Source of the DNA: Catonia carolina
Taxonomy: Eukaryota; Arthropoda; Insecta; Hemiptera; Achilidae
Assembly (NCBI GenBank): GCA_035578175.1
Contig: JAQMRL010000006.1
Span: 19,875,506 to 19,939,505, forward strand
Reading direction: 5' to 3'
Length of the DNA: 64,000 nucleotides
Under the pieces are notes generated by a model. The model was given only the letters and a program-made list of their open reading frames with translations, did no database searches and had not been told where the DNA came from. Below are positions 32,001-38,239 of the stretch, one piece after another. The translations under genes and the position numbers were made by a program. Each line of letters starts with the position of its first letter. Position 1 is the stretch's first letter.

Positions 32001-33765
32001 CCAATAAAAGCCATTATTTTGGTCTTACTAGCAGATACCGACATATTATACTCTTTACATATCTTGTCGAGCATATGAATAGACCTTTGCAGACCTTTTG
32101 AGATCTGTGAAGGGGTGTAGCCGGAGAGAACACATTAGAAGTAGCGTGATTCGAGAAGAACTGAAGAGAGACGAAACAATCATTGATAAAATGTGGAGGT
32201 ACAGAAATAGGTGGCAGGAACATGTACTTAGAATGTCACCTGATAAAGCTAGTCTTCAGGCGCTGAAGTATCGCCCTCGAGGAAGGAGATGTTTGGGGCG
32301 TCCAAGAAAGAGATGATGTGATGTTGGAACAGGCGATTGGCCTAATCCGTAAAGGAGATGATGATGATGATGAATAAAATAGAATTTATAACTCCATTTA
32401 CGCTTTCCATCATTCACGGCTCTTTACCAAAGCTGTGCAGTATTAAACTTAGAAGACTGTTCAATTATTACTGTAAAACTGAGATCGACTACAAAAAATT
32501 AAGTAAAAAAAAATTCCCATGATTTTTTTAGATGATAATGAAAAAATCCTCGACTGAAAAAATCATGTCTACATGATTTCTTAGGAGTATGTTACTTTAC
32601 ATGCTAACAAAGATTTATTTAGGAAACAACAAAAAGAGTATTGATTGTACCTAATTTGAAAGTTTATTTTCTAAAAAACTTTTTCTATTTTCAACTTTAT
32701 TTCAGATTATCTGAAATTAGACGACGGGTGTTCTTTGGATAAGTTGAAAACAAAAGCCTTTTACACTAAGTACAAACAAACATTTTAATGGAATGTTTTC
32801 TTTTAATTATAAGTACTCAATTATGTTAATAGAGATACAGAAAAACATAGAAAACAATTTTTCACAAAAATTTATCAAAATTTGCTGTAATTTATTGTCA
32901 ATGACCTATTTTACCTCCATGTATGATAAATTCAAGGTTGTGGTTCTAGTATTACTAAGATTTAATAAACTTTTAGTAAGTATTATATGTTGAAGGCCAC
33001 ACAGGCCTACCTTCATAAATTTTGCTTTAAATTAATTAATTTTTAGACATTTTTGTTTTACAAGTCTGTTATGCTTTGAAGATAAAAGATTTTAATTATA
33101 AAATAAAAAACACTAGGCTCAATTATTTTAGGTTATGTTGACAATAGATAAAAATAATAACAAAATGGCCACACTGCAACTGGAGATAACACAGCATACA
33201 AAAGAAATATATATATACTTGAAAGTTTCAGGTACAAGGTGTGATAACATTAAATTATTTAAGTTTAATATTCTATATATTAATAAAAATTAAGAATTTC
33301 ATCATGTTACTCAATAAGCCTAACGATAAAAGCCAAAAACTTATCAAAGCTTTAATGTTTTGAATTACTGCCATTTAATACATCAGAATGGTTAGATATG
33401 ACACACAATAACAACTTGAAACTTCACGTTCAAGATGTACAAAAAATAATTAAAAAGAAACTATTACATACCTTTAAATGCTCATTCACATCCAGTAATA
33501 GAAAACTCGCAGGTGAATTTCCATTATCATTAGTTGGTGCTAACTTTAACGATGTAAATTCCGTAGTCAATGTTACATCAGGCAAACTCGGATGTTTCTG
33601 ATGACTTTCTGATTCCAGAAACACATCGTTGACATTACGGTTTGATACTATTAAAGATGGACTATCAATTGATTCCATAATGGCTGGAGAATGTGAACTG
33701 AAGCCAAACCTTGGTTGAGGCCAGTAATGAGTATCAATTTTATCGTTATCACTTGGTAACTCCAT
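4582..33765 (-). CDS. ZFYVE1: ZFYVE1 (DFCP1) ortholog, partial at 3' end
   Basis: Nine coding exons join in frame, in order 33472-33765, 30126-30410, 20265-20499, 16267-16478, 14505-14671, 12135-12272, 9887-10007, 7658-7828 and 4582-4751, giving 597 codons plus two bases. The family binds PI3P through two tandem FYVE fingers and marks ER omegasomes and lipid droplets; its N-terminal half is an NTPase-like domain. Here the P-loop GNTGDGKS (residues 125-132) and DTEG (173-176) are intact. A cysteine-rich linker (CLSC, CKQC, CPNC pairs) precedes the first FYVE finger from residue ~541, which keeps KHHCRACGEGVCDDCS. All introns are GT-AG and phases agree. Introns total ~27 kb and are full of transposons, but no exon is broken. 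The second FYVE finger and stop codon are not in the window. The ATG at 33765 is the first in the opening frame and gives 98 residues before the conserved region. Confidence 0.93.
4895..5147 (+). repeat. SINE-like family B, copy 1 (internally deleted)
   Basis: Both ends of the ~395-bp family are present (..ACAGACAAATGAAGTGTCAAATT and ..CTGATGACCTAAACAACAACAT), but about 140 bp of the middle is missing, with a junction after CCAATTAAATGACTG. The 3' end carries the short CAA tail typical of the family. Confidence 0.7.
5148..5428. other. intronic sequence, nothing recognised
   Basis: AT-rich intron of ZFYVE1 between the SINE-like copy and the LINE fragment. No repeat or coding sign was found. 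Confidence 0.3.
5429..6010 (+). mobile_element. jockey-like LINE, 3' end of reverse transcriptase ORF, broken
   Basis: Translating across frame shifts gives KINEDKSTHVIFTLKKPTCP, then LSLENKVLVYKVILKSIW, TYGLELWGTASSSNIEILQR and LNLPFIKEEI. These are hallmarks of the C-terminal part of jockey-superfamily reverse transcriptases. At least two frame shifts and a deletion after residue ~40 kill it. It sits in sense on the plus strand, antisense to ZFYVE1. Confidence 0.75.
6540..7090 (-). mobile_element. Helitron-like 3' end with tandem 170-bp repeats
   Basis: On the minus strand it ends GGAGCCGGGACAGGCAGCTAG, a GC-rich small hairpin before CTAG as in Helitrons. Inside, two ~172-bp units (about 6670-6840 and 6845-6965) share GTTTCAGCC..TGTCCGGAA..TTTAAGGGTT. 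The outer end carries CAGTCAGTGAGGGC. The left edge is clear, the right edge approximate, and autonomy is absent. Confidence 0.4.
7146..7436. repeat. short element with 16-bp perfect inverted termini
   Basis: AAGCTTTGTGCAGCTG at 7146-7161 is exactly inverted at 7421-7436. The 291-bp unit has no ORF and fits a MITE of unknown superfamily. No clear target duplication could be seen. Confidence 0.45.
7658..7828 (-). CDS. ZFYVE1: ZFYVE1 coding exon 8
   Basis: Fifty-seven codons, phase 0 at both ends. Encodes STCLTQNTHNSAQRVLDG..SSWVADQIAPKYWKPNSEIK, the segment that leads into the first FYVE finger. Confidence 0.92.
8280..8287 (+). promoter_or_regulatory. TATA box of solo LTR copy 2
   Basis: TATATAAA lies 121 bp from the LTR start. 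The expected transcription start is about 8310, which would make nearly the whole rest of the LTR the R region if transcripts end at the stem-loop. Confidence 0.55.
8698..8718 (+). terminator. histone-type 3' stem-loop in LTR copy 2 (decayed)
   Basis: AGCCCTTTTCAGGTCCAACCA differs from the copy 1 element by the first stem base, one stem base on the 3' side and one extra A before ACCA. Loop and position relative to the LTR end (39 bp) are kept. Confidence 0.55.
8762..9110. other. intronic AT-rich sequence with short TA/CA repeats
   Basis: Contains poly-A stretches and TACATACATA-type simple repeats around 8975-9100. Nothing else is recognised. Confidence 0.35.
9111..9756 (+). mobile_element. 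Tigger/jerky-like transposase remnant
   Basis: Conceptual reading across frame shifts gives FLPANTTNLCQLMDQGVIES, which is the pogo/Tigger DDE-domain motif. It then gives NVSDAWNNIHASWNKLW, ICTHIPGFENVSQEEITE and ENEEIQRVQKKITDFFKK, a typical C-terminal tail. At least three frame breaks are present. No terminal repeats were identified, so only the 3' half of the transposase is recorded. Confidence 0.75.
9887..10007 (-). CDS. ZFYVE1: ZFYVE1 coding exon 7
   Basis: Encodes YVIECPNCGEIYRSRQHWYG..RTEIQHVWPG, closely matching the family linker. The donor is GTTTGT, a weaker site, but frame and conservation both require it. Confidence 0.93.
10201..11133 (-). repeat. 0.95-kb repeat family, copy B
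   Basis: Full-length, in reverse orientation. It begins TTTACTTTCTCTTACC with the palindrome CCTATATGAATATATAGG and ends GGCAAGAGAAAGTTGTGTGAGTGTTTCACACCAGA. It contains a GT microsatellite at ~10338-10352. It is nearly identical over long stretches to copy J (54433-55364), so both are young. Confidence 0.8.
11191..12049 (+). repeat. 0.95-kb repeat family, copy C (5'-truncated)
   Basis: Opposite in orientation to copy B and placed back to back with it. It lacks the TCTGGTGTGAAAC end, starting near AATCATGAGTAAACATG. It keeps both internal units and the AAGCAAGAAAAAAGTAAAG end. Together, B and C make a large imperfect inverted repeat in one intron. Confidence 0.7.
12135..12272 (-). CDS. ZFYVE1: ZFYVE1 coding exon 6
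   Basis: Encodes YQHQYGNCVYICKQCHTNG..GLAKYAWSG, part of the conserved cysteine-rich linker. The acceptor is TTTTTTAG and the donor GTATGT; it starts and ends in phase 2. Confidence 0.93.
12318..12631 (+). mobile_element. Helitron-like 5' end fragment
   Basis: Starts TCTATATAAATAAAATTGTG and continues with GAACCACTGAACCAAATTCA, the kind of 5' sequence seen at insect Helitrons. It stops where the next SINE-like copy begins. Confidence 0.35.
12632..13027 (-). repeat. SINE-like family B, copy 2 (full length)
   Basis: A complete ~396-bp copy: plus strand starts GTTGTTTAGGTCATCAGCCG and ends CTCCACCTGTCTGTTATGGGCA. It carries the CCTCTAGAGG-like palindrome (here decayed) and the motif GGTTTGAACC, the reverse complement of a pol III B-box-like GGTTCAAACC. 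An open frame through it on the minus strand is fortuitous. Confidence 0.75.
13410..13620 (-). repeat. tRNA-type SINE, degraded
   Basis: The plus strand has TTACGTCCAACTATTTTTTTTTTC followed by AGGGATCGAACTCGG, the reverse of a tRNA B box (CCGAGTTCGATCCCT). The layout resembles the SINE at 41597-41819, but it is too diverged for firm family assignment. Confidence 0.45.
13798..13975 (+). repeat. tRNA-derived SINE
   Basis: The head reads TAGCGTAGTGG (A box) and, 40 bases later, GGGTTCAATTCCCGG (B box), then a tRNA-unrelated body and a short A-rich end near 13970. A tRNA cloverleaf is not complete, so this is a SINE rather than a gene. Confidence 0.65.
14041..14373 (+). repeat. SINE-like family B, copy 3 (5'-truncated)
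   Basis: Starts at ATAGTTCTGTTTCTAATCAT and runs to CTGATGAACTAAACAAGAACAAC. It lacks the first ~65 bp of the family. Confidence 0.7.
14505..14671 (-). CDS. ZFYVE1: ZFYVE1 coding exon 5
   Basis: Encodes ALNEKFSGAIVHRTEVLFPD and then the first zinc-ligand-like pairs (CLSCEVRC, CVQKC). The donor GTCAGT is at 14504-14499, phase 2. Confidence 0.92.
14885..14924 (-). ncRNA. hammerhead-like motif 1 (decayed)
   Basis: The minus strand reads TTTACT-CTGATG-GCGGATCCACC-GAAA-CACGTGTAAGT. Relative to motif 4 the AT between CTGATG and the stem is missing, so the conserved CTGATGA core is incomplete. It is probably inactive. Confidence 0.4.
15031..15070 (-). ncRNA. hammerhead-like motif 2
   Basis: The minus strand carries CTGATGA, the GGTGGATCCACC stem, GAAA and CATGTGTAA, preceded by TTTACT. 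Stem I pairing on the far side (TTACTCTG versus GTAATG) is shorter than in motif 4. Confidence 0.45.
15870..15914 (-). ncRNA. hammerhead-like motif 3
   Basis: The exact inverted partner of motif 4 in the palindrome: CTGATGA, stem GGTGGATCCACC, GAAA, CACGTGTAAGTAGG on the minus strand. Confidence 0.5.
16077..16120 (+). ncRNA. hammerhead-like motif 4
   Basis: TTTACT (stem I, 16077-16082), CTGATGA core (16083-16089), an extra T, GGTGGATCCACC (stem II hairpin, 16091-16102), GAAA (16103-16106), CACGTGT with a minimal stem III, then A at 16114 and AGTAGG (16115-16120), which pairs six bases with TTTACT. Predicted cleavage lies after 16114. Type I hammerheads with tiny stem III are known from Penelope-like elements. 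The unpaired T before stem II departs from the canonical core and may lower activity. Confidence 0.5.
16267..16478 (-). CDS. ZFYVE1: ZFYVE1 coding exon 4
   Basis: Encodes VNECPEDILRSRF..DAFSSLRYVG..VYTTLK, the C-terminal part of the NTPase-like region. It enters in phase 1 after TTTCAG and leaves in phase 0 at GTAATT. Confidence 0.92.
16699..17043 (+). repeat. SINE-like family B, copy 4
   Basis: Starts GCCAATAACAGACAGTTGGAG and ends CTGATGACCTAAACAAC. It lacks the ~50-bp CCACTCAGTGAGGAAGG..CACTCCT segment near the 3' part. Confidence 0.7.
17090..17160. mobile_element. short Penelope-type scrap
   Basis: TTTCGGATATTATGTATCCATCTTCAGTC resembles the hairpin and CATCTTCAGTC box of the Penelope-type units at 14765-16179. 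Too short to say more. Confidence 0.3.
17165..17450 (+). repeat. tRNA-derived SINE, family S3 (5'-truncated)
   Basis: From GGTTCAAATCC (B box, ~17199) onward it matches the copy at 30992-31320, through TACTTTGATGGTTGGGGTTC and CATGGGGTTGCTTATTG. The A-box end is missing or decayed. Confidence 0.6.
17451..18345. other. intronic sequence, nothing recognised
   Basis: AT-rich ZFYVE1 intron. No exon-like stretch or repeat similarity to the rest of the window was found. Confidence 0.3.
18420..19085 (-). pseudogene. mariner transposase, broken
   Basis: Conceptual minus-strand reading gives a near-complete but frame-shifted mariner transposase. The N-terminal DNA-binding half is intact for about 97 codons. 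The D,D34D catalytic part is interrupted, with GDETWIYGY readable and LARLEKALAPVHYI near the C-terminus. Confidence 0.75.
19266..20218 (+). repeat. 0.95-kb repeat family, copy E (inside mariner)
   Basis: Full-length: TCTGGTGTGAAACACTCGCAC..TCTCTTGCC to GGCAAGAGAAAGTAAA. A (CA)n tract lies at ~20053-20083. A 14-bp perfect stem ATAAAAGTTGTAGA (19684-19697) / TCTACAACTTTTAT (19709-19722) sits in its second internal unit. It inserted in an A-rich spot at the inner edge of the mariner right terminal repeat and is therefore younger than it. Confidence 0.8.
20265..20499 (-). CDS. ZFYVE1: ZFYVE1 coding exon 3
   Basis: Starts VLAVSDIVIFRTRAERL and continues through the NTPase-like domain to GPAVIIFHD. 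The donor GTAAGT is at 20264-20259, phase 1. A mariner insertion begins only a few bases inside the following intron (TA at 20252-20253). Confidence 0.93.
21168..22035 (-). mobile_element. Helitron-like element with helicase C-terminus
   Basis: The minus-strand 5' end CCTATACTAATGTAATAAAG is followed by a GTTT microsatellite (reverse of CAAA repeats at 21968-22005) and the CTGCTGAACTGATTTTAAAA phrase. The 3' end is GCGAGCAGGGGTTGTTAG. Near the 3' end the minus strand encodes KSQGQTFKTVGINLR, then LCRVFLSG and GNKTTNIVYREV followed by a stop. This is the last part of a Pif1-type helicase of Helitrons. Most of RepHel is gone. Confidence 0.6.
21728..21862. repeat. tandem ~16-bp repeat (TTAACTCACTTATTAA)
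   Basis: About seven units of TTAACTCACTTATTAA with small variants, inside the Helitron-like element. The unit is itself partly palindromic (TTAATTAA at junctions). Confidence 0.75.
22553..22862 (+). mobile_element. LINE 3' end (endonuclease-reverse transcriptase tail), copy 1
   Basis: Encodes VDKISNLEVLRRVDENRSIW..LVGHILRHPGIG, the C-terminal tail of an R1/RTE-like endonuclease-reverse transcriptase, ending in TGATGACAAAAAAAAA. It is ~93% identical by eye to the copy at 47046-47470 and 5'-truncated, as usual for LINEs. Confidence 0.75.
22905..23045. repeat. deleted foldback arm copy
   Basis: ACTGTAGTATCAAAAATTAAAATAAAC and CTATACGTCAGAGATTTGTTGGGAAGC match the two ends of the foldback right arm (22185-22516) with the middle missing. 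A similar ATAACAATGAACAAAA..CTGTA piece at 22875-22915 recurs at 23846-23900 on the other side of the piggyBac-like element. Confidence 0.45.
23050..23829 (+). mobile_element. piggyBac-like fragment
   Basis: Left end CACTTTCGAGATGACAACCG after TTAA (23046-23049), right end ..TGAAAAGTG before TTCA, so one target copy has decayed. It shares the CACTTTC tip with the element at 56129-56804. Short N-terminal-like coding (MSRDALDCFAEDSGS then a stop) fits piggyBac transposase starts only loosely. Confidence 0.4.
23834..24313. other. intronic AT-rich sequence
   Basis: Very A+T rich, with part of a duplicated ATAACAATGAACAAAACACTG segment at its left. Nothing else is seen. Confidence 0.3.
24314..25250 (+). 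repeat. 0.95-kb repeat family, copy F
   Basis: Full-length: TCTGGTGTGAAACCCTCACAC to GGCAAGAGAAGGTAAA, with (CA)n at ~25091-25114, both internal units and the CGCTAATTACCGCTAAACTAA box. Confidence 0.8.
25276..25984 (+). repeat. SINE-like family B, copy 5, split by a MITE
   Basis: Pieces 25276-25438 and 25886-25984 align to the family (GGCAGGCGGAGTG.. and ..GTTATCTCCTCTGAGA..). The 3' part after GTGAATAAAGTGAGG is lost, where a Penelope-type scrap starts. Confidence 0.6.
25439..25885. mobile_element. MITE with ~60-bp inverted ends
   Basis: AGTACATAAAATGAAACGAT..TGTATGGAAC..ACCAAGTAAAAAAC at the left is inverted at the right (GTTTTTTACTTGGT..GTTCCATACA..ATGTACT). It is 447 bp, has no ORF and lies within the SINE-like copy. 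The superfamily is not clear. Confidence 0.6.
25985..26098 (+). mobile_element. Penelope-type scrap with decayed hammerhead-like core
   Basis: GACTGAAGATACATCTTCTG then TACTCTGATGGTGATAAATTC, ACCAAAACATG and TCAGTAGGAATTAG. The order matches 16011-16127, but GAAA has become AAAA and the CTGATGA core is disrupted. Confidence 0.45.
26104..27014 (+). repeat. 0.95-kb repeat family, copy G
   Basis: TTTGGTGTGAAACACTCACAC to GGCAAGAGAAAGTAAAAACTGG. Both internal units and the (CA)n tract (26858-26874) are present. It ends 76 bp before a mariner element. Confidence 0.8.
27091..27985 (+). mobile_element. mariner element with internally deleted transposase
   Basis: Inverted ends CGAGGGGGTACCCAAAAGTA and (right) TTTCTTTTGGGTACACCCTTG are flanked by TA (27089-27090, 27986-27987). 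The 895-bp element encodes a start MASLSEKLKFCFLLGKNAAE, a frame shift, and then a 168-codon frame. This joins the helix-turn-helix end directly to the C-terminal catalytic part (HHNTPAHTA, PYSPDLAPCDFFLFPCMK). Confidence 0.85.
27274..27925 (+). pseudogene. mariner transposase, deleted and frame-shifted
   Basis: The first ~50 codons are in one frame; after about 27400 the frame changes, giving a segment ending KKCFEQWKLRWDKFISCNGE. The central region with the first catalytic aspartate is absent. The later HxxxPxH and SPDL..DFFLF motifs remain. It cannot be active as it stands. Confidence 0.8.
28203..28302 (-). mobile_element. Penelope-type scrap
   Basis: TTTATACAATAAATTTCACTAAC..CTTACATGTGTTTCGG matches the outer part of the 14765 and 15754 units up to the middle of the hammerhead-like motif, where the SINE-like copy joins. 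Confidence 0.45.
28303..28672 (-). repeat. SINE-like family B, copy 6
   Basis: From CTGGTTTGAACCTCTAGAGG to CCACCTGTCTGTTATGGGCAG. Its 3' tail (TTGTTGTTTAGGTC) is missing, cut at the Penelope-type scrap. Confidence 0.75.
28673..28905. mobile_element. Penelope-type scrap repeated at 62290
   Basis: CTATAGAAGATATTAGATGTAATATCTTCAGTCATCTGTATAAA-like hairpin, then AGATGGCAGCACCAGTCAATATCA. The same order occurs at ~62320-62480, and TATGGAACATCTCATATTTTT continues at 29718, after the SINE-like insertion. Confidence 0.4.
28906..29712 (+). repeat. SINE-like family B, copy 7, interrupted by copy 8
   Basis: The two pieces, 28906-~29209 and 29607-29712, are separated by an inverted family member. The sequence ACTCATACTCAGTG is present on both sides of the insert, once ahead of it and once as the start of the rest of copy 7. 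Confidence 0.75.
29210..29606 (-). repeat. SINE-like family B, copy 8, with 14-bp target duplication
   Basis: A full-length ~396-bp copy. Plus strand starts TTGTTGTTTAGGTCAACAGC and ends CACCTGTCTGTTATGGGG. ACTCATACTCAGTG occurs just before and just after it. The duplication length fits LINE-driven retrotransposition, and this pins both ends of the family. Confidence 0.8.
29713..30125. other. intronic sequence
   Basis: Begins with the remainder of the Penelope-type scrap (TATGGAACATCTCATATTTTT). The rest is AT-rich without recognised content, up to ZFYVE1 exon 2. Confidence 0.3.
30126..30410 (-). CDS. ZFYVE1: ZFYVE1 coding exon 2 (P-loop)
   Basis: Residues 99-193, phase 0 at both ends. It holds the Walker A-like GNTGDGKS, the family signature EQDSCTLGVWAAYDP and the DTEG motif. 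This exon is the strongest evidence for the gene's identity. Confidence 0.95.
30524..30905 (+). repeat. SINE-like family B, copy 9
   Basis: GCCCAAAACGGACAGTG to GGATTTTGACCTAAACAAC. Nearly full-length and somewhat diverged. Confidence 0.72.
30992..31320 (+). repeat. tRNA-derived SINE, family S3 (full length)
   Basis: Head TTGGTCTAGAGGTAAAG (A box) and GGTTCAAATCC (B box, ~31071), separated by an inverted CAGCTGTT/AACAGCTG pair. A ~230-bp body follows and the element ends in an A tail (31312-31321). Other copies lie at 17165-17450 and 44255-44575. Confidence 0.7.
31332..31710 (+). mobile_element. LINE reverse transcriptase fragment
   Basis: Encodes MKINKNKTKALCSSR..VGNENIQEVGEFCCL..TTKDGRSTNYIK, then SVVLYRSEMWVISAVERKR. 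This is the part just before the segment seen at 47046-47470 and belongs to the same kind of LINE. Several frame breaks; it stops at GMWC. Confidence 0.7.
32095..32380 (+). mobile_element. LINE 3' end ending in TGA repeats
   Basis: Encodes RSVKGCSRREHIRSSVIREE, then MWRYRNRWQEHVLRMSPD and YRPRGRRCLGRPRKR, the C-terminal end of a LINE ORF. It is followed by GGCCTAATCCGTAAAGG and a (GAT)n tail. It is a different subfamily from the 31332 piece. A shorter relative of the last ~100 bp is at 43676-43775. Confidence 0.7.
32381..33471. other. first coding intron of ZFYVE1, nothing recognised at its left end
   Basis: AT-rich, without repeat similarity to the rest of the window. There are pyrimidine tracts but no additional exon. 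Confidence 0.3.
33472..33765 (-). CDS. ZFYVE1: ZFYVE1 coding exon 1
   Basis: Residues 1-98, beginning MELPSDNDKIDTHYWPQ. The N-terminal part is poorly conserved, but the last residues (FLLLDVNEHLK) fit the conserved entry to the NTPase-like domain. The donor is GTATGT at 33471-33466, phase 0. Confidence 0.85.
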
Positions 33766-35918
33766 AAGTGATGATTAAAACTATTTTCATAGTTAACCTA
33801 ACAATTAATAATGTCCTAGGCTAGGTCAAATTACAACAAATTCCAGTTCAAACTTGATGATTACTTCAGATAAAATAATAAACTTTTACTGAAACTAAAA
33901 CGAAATAAAATATACTTTCTAAATTAACAAATTTATAATATAAATATTGTAAACAAATTGTAAATGCGACTAAATAAAACAAAACAAACTATTATATCAT
34001 AATTTAACAGCCTTGAACTCAACTGATAAACTATTTTTTTAAACTATAAGTAATGCACAAATTTTGTTGCATAAAACATTACAATTACTTTATGATTGAT
34101 AAGATACGCGAAACATAACAAAATAGAATGTTGCTAAACCACAGCGATTCGTGCTGATCTCAAAAACTATTCAGTAAAATTGTTACCAAATTAATATTTG
34201 GAAACTTTAAAACCAAATACGCAAAACTTTTCCTTTGTTTGCACACTGACTTCAACACTTAATAATTTATACTGCACAAAAAATACAAACACTAATCGTC
34301 ACGTACATTATCCAAAAATCAAAAAGCGAACATATGTTCCACCATCTGAACTCTGCCTTTTGAATATTTCTGTTGCTACCCATTCAAAGTGGCTGTGCAT
34401 TGTCGTCACGTCCCGTTATGAGACTAAACAACATGGATGTTTCTTGCGAACATTGATAAAGATATTGTATTTTTGTAATTCGATTGGTTGTTATTTATGA
34501 TTTAATGTTCGAGTTTTTGTTTATTTTGTAAGACATTTTATAAATGGTGATTTAAGTTATTTATATTAGTGAAATAAATAAATACGGTAGTGTTCTATAT
34601 CCAACGCCTGGTTTGTTCTTTCAGTGGCTTGGGCTCTGATTTCCCAAGACGGAGTCCTATTTTTACGTGACGGAACGGTTTGTATATTTATCAGTTTAGA
34701 TCTGTCAATTTTAAACTTAATGTTAATTATTTTACAAGAAAAAACGTAAAATTAATAATAAGTTACGTATCATACTACTCTTATTAAACTTTTTAACTTA
34801 TTGTTTTGGTATTTTAATTCAGTTAACCTCCTTTAATATCGTAATATTCGTAGCGAATTATTTGGTGTATTTTAAATTTTAATTTACATGTAATTATTGA
34901 ATAGTTTGTATAATGAAAAAAACTCACGTATTTATGTTGTTATTATTTCATTTTTTACAATTTTGAGAAAAATTAACTTAAAATTTATTTATTTACGTTT
35001 ATTTTCTTTAATTTTTTTTAGTAATAGCCTATTTCAATAATAACGGATTATCAGTGCAGTATGAATATTTAATAGTATTAATAAATATTTTAGTGGTGTA
35101 ACATTTTTGTAAGGTTTTTATGTATTTTTTGGCATCGAGGTTCAATTTTTGTTTACAAAACGTAATTTTTATTGTTATTGAGGTACACTCACTTTTTATT
35201 TTTCGAGTTTAAAACTGAACTTTTTTTTATTTTACGTTATATTTTTAAATTAATATTTTTATTTAAAAGTTAAAAATTAATTAAAGTAAAAAAATATTTT
35301 AAAGTATTTACTGTTAGTGTCATGTATTTACAAGCTGAGAGGGTGGTTTGATTTTTCAACAGGTAGGCTTGGTGACCTTTAGTGAATAAAATTTTTAAAT
35401 TTTTTACCAAATTTTGTTTTTATTCATTGTTTTTCTTTTATCCATTAAAAATAAATTATAATTTTCTATCAAATAATACCAAATCTTTAATATAGAATTT
35501 CAATATATGAAATAGCTTTGCAAGACAACGTAATAAAAATAAAATTGATAAATAGTTCACATTTTAAATTTAAATTGTTTAATCATATGTTTTTCTGAAC
35601 AAATTATTTGTAAAAAAAAACCATTTGTAAACCTTTGCATAAAAATGTGAAATACTATGCTGCTCTTAACAAATTCCCACCTTCATAAATAGATTTTCAT
35701 TAATTGATCTGAAGTAAAAACCAATGTTTTTTGTAACTTTTAAGTAAAATAATTGGTAAATAATTATGTATTACATTTAATTAAAAAATAAACTTTTTAA
35801 AATGTAAATTTCAGTATTTTTTAAAAGGTATTAAAATTTATTTTTGGGTTAGATGTTCAAGCAATACATTGCAAATTATGTGAAAACATGAAATTGTGTG
35901 TAAAATACATATTTTTTT
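33766..35918. other. upstream region of ZFYVE1
   Basis: Should contain the ZFYVE1 5' UTR and promoter. A short GC-richer stretch at 34335-34440 and another at 34600-34670 (GGCTTGGGCTCTG..GACGGAGTCC after TTCTTTCAG) are candidate promoter or noncoding-exon sequence, unproven. From 34700 on it is very A+T rich. No TATA box stands out. Confidence 0.3.
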
Positions 35919-36778
35919 TCTTTCTCTTGCCTATATAAATGTATATGAAGGAAAGTATTGTTTTCATCTTGATTTTTTTAAGAGTTTTCACTGAATCTAC
36001 AGTTCACGTTGTCAGACCCCTTGAACCCCAAAAAACATGTTTTTAGTGGTTGGTGTGAGGGTGAACAAAATATGTCGAGAACAGAACATCAAACGAACTT
36101 GAAACTTAAGTTAGGTACTACTAGAGGACCCGACACAAACATTTTCATCAAAATTGGTCAACCAGAAGTAGTAGTTTACTTGTCATTTTTATCATTTTTG
36201 CGATTTTTTTAAATTACCTCATTTACTACATTTTTTATGTTCTATAAGATAGGGTAGATGTCCTGTCTGCTGAAATTCTTGGAGAGGCTGTGCTCTCATA
36301 GAAAAAAAAAATTTAAGATTGTGGCTTTAATATGCATTTTAGTGTAAAAATTTGTATAATTAAAGTTGTGAGAATTTAAAAATTACGTTTATTTCAAAAA
36401 AAATTTGTATAACGCTTAGTTTAGCGGTAATTAGCAATTTTCTGTTGTTTTTTTTTGTGTAAAAAAATTGATTTCTAAGATTTTAGCCTTAGCATGTTAT
36501 GACAAAAGTTTATATTTATAGGAAAACAAAAGATCTATAACTTTTATTTAGAGCATTTTTCTCTACAGAGTTTAGCATGAAAGAGTAATTTTTCATATTT
36601 TTAAGCCAAACTTCATATTTTTCATATTTTTAAGTTGAGGTTGATTTTCATTTTGGATCATTAATTCATGATTAAAATAAGGTTATGTTTTTTGAGATTA
36701 GTTTTTTGTTTATTATTAATGTTAGGTTATATTGTTCATTATTTGTATTGGCAAGAGAAAGTTGTGTTTCACACCAGA
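35919..36778 (-). repeat. 0.95-kb repeat family, copy H
   Basis: CTTTCTCTTGCCTATATAAATG to GGCAAGAGAAAGTTGTGTTTCACACCAGA. It lost the GT microsatellite and parts of both internal units. Confidence 0.75.
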
Positions 36779-38239
36779 TTTTTAAACATTTATGTGTATA
36801 TTTGTACATTTAACAATTTACTTGATATTATATTGATCTTAGGTATTTTATGAGTCCATTGTTAGGTTTTACTAACAGTTTGTGTTCTTCGGTTTAGGTA
36901 TTTGGAAAATTGATAATATTTTGTTGGGTGGAAGATAACCAATTATGTTTATACTCTGTCAATCGGAATTAGATTACATCTTAGTAATTTTTATAATATT
37001 AAGAAAATTTTAGGTTTTTGTTTTCATACCTTTAATCTTACCTGTGTTAAGTTATATTGTACAGAAAGTTATTTGTAAATTAATACTTTTTGGATTCATT
37101 TACAAGATGTGTTTTAAAGCAGGCTGAACTTTCATCTTATTACCGTTCTTTCAATTTTACTAATGTCTCTTTCAGAGTGCACCTCCTTTCTTGCAATACA
37201 CCACTTCCTTTGTTTCTTTCATTGCTCATAATATGCTCTCTGGAACTCATTTGGTATAATTGCTTATAGTTGTGTTAGCACATTTGGTTGAAATTATTTT
37301 GCACACTGAAAACGCGTCTTTTCAAGGTGATTTTTAGTTAAGGATATACGAAAAATCATGCTGGAGCCATAAATATGGTTTTCATGCATTTTTATGGAAG
37401 TTAGCGCAATGAAGTAATTCTATGTTAATGTTGAGAACATTTTCTTTTTGCTTGCTTGTAAGTAGCTGTGACACCAGTTTTGTTGAAACATGATGTGTAC
37501 CAAATTTTTTGTGACAACCCGATACGGAACCGAACTTCTTCTTCAACCTCTTGCACGTTGAATGATTATTTCCATGAAACATTGGTTGGAAAGGACCAAT
37601 TTTTTTGAATGTTTGTTGACATCAAACCTAGGATCATCGTCAATCGATAATTTGCGCTAGTTGAAATGGTTAAACTGCTCTTAACATACTGTACAGCTAT
37701 GCATAGGCCTACAGAAGCAATGCTCTGCAAAAGATTTCTCGATATTAACGTTTAATGCTGCTCCACGAAGTTCTTCATCTTCACTGTATCACTACATCGC
37801 AGTGTGATGACTGCATGAGTTTACTTAGCCAGCCTTAACTCAGTTACTGATAACTAATGGAAAGTGAAAAGTTGTATTTTATGTTTCCCAATAAATCCAC
37901 TAGTTGCAGCATGGAACTTTAACTCAAACCATACTTGTTCATGCATGATTTCAAAAGTTTATTCCAGGCTCTTTTTGTGTTGCTAATCTCAATTGGATCG
38001 CAGATATCCACGATCATGTATTAACAATCTTTCAAATAGATTTTTTTTTTATATGAAGCAAAATCTCTAACATCATTGTTTATTTTGTTGAGTGGAGTAA
38101 AAAATCCTTCTTTTTGTTATATTTTTAAAGTTTTGGTTTGTGCCTAATATTAATCCATCGCATCTGGATAAATAAGGTGGTGTCCACTGTATTTTTCTTT
38201 TGGCATAGATATCAACATGTCTTCCAAATTATATTTTTG
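36779..38239. other. intergenic sequence
   Basis: Between the two genes. Around 37120-37640 the minus strand has stop-broken coding-like stretches, but no family can be named. The remainder is AT-rich. Confidence 0.3.
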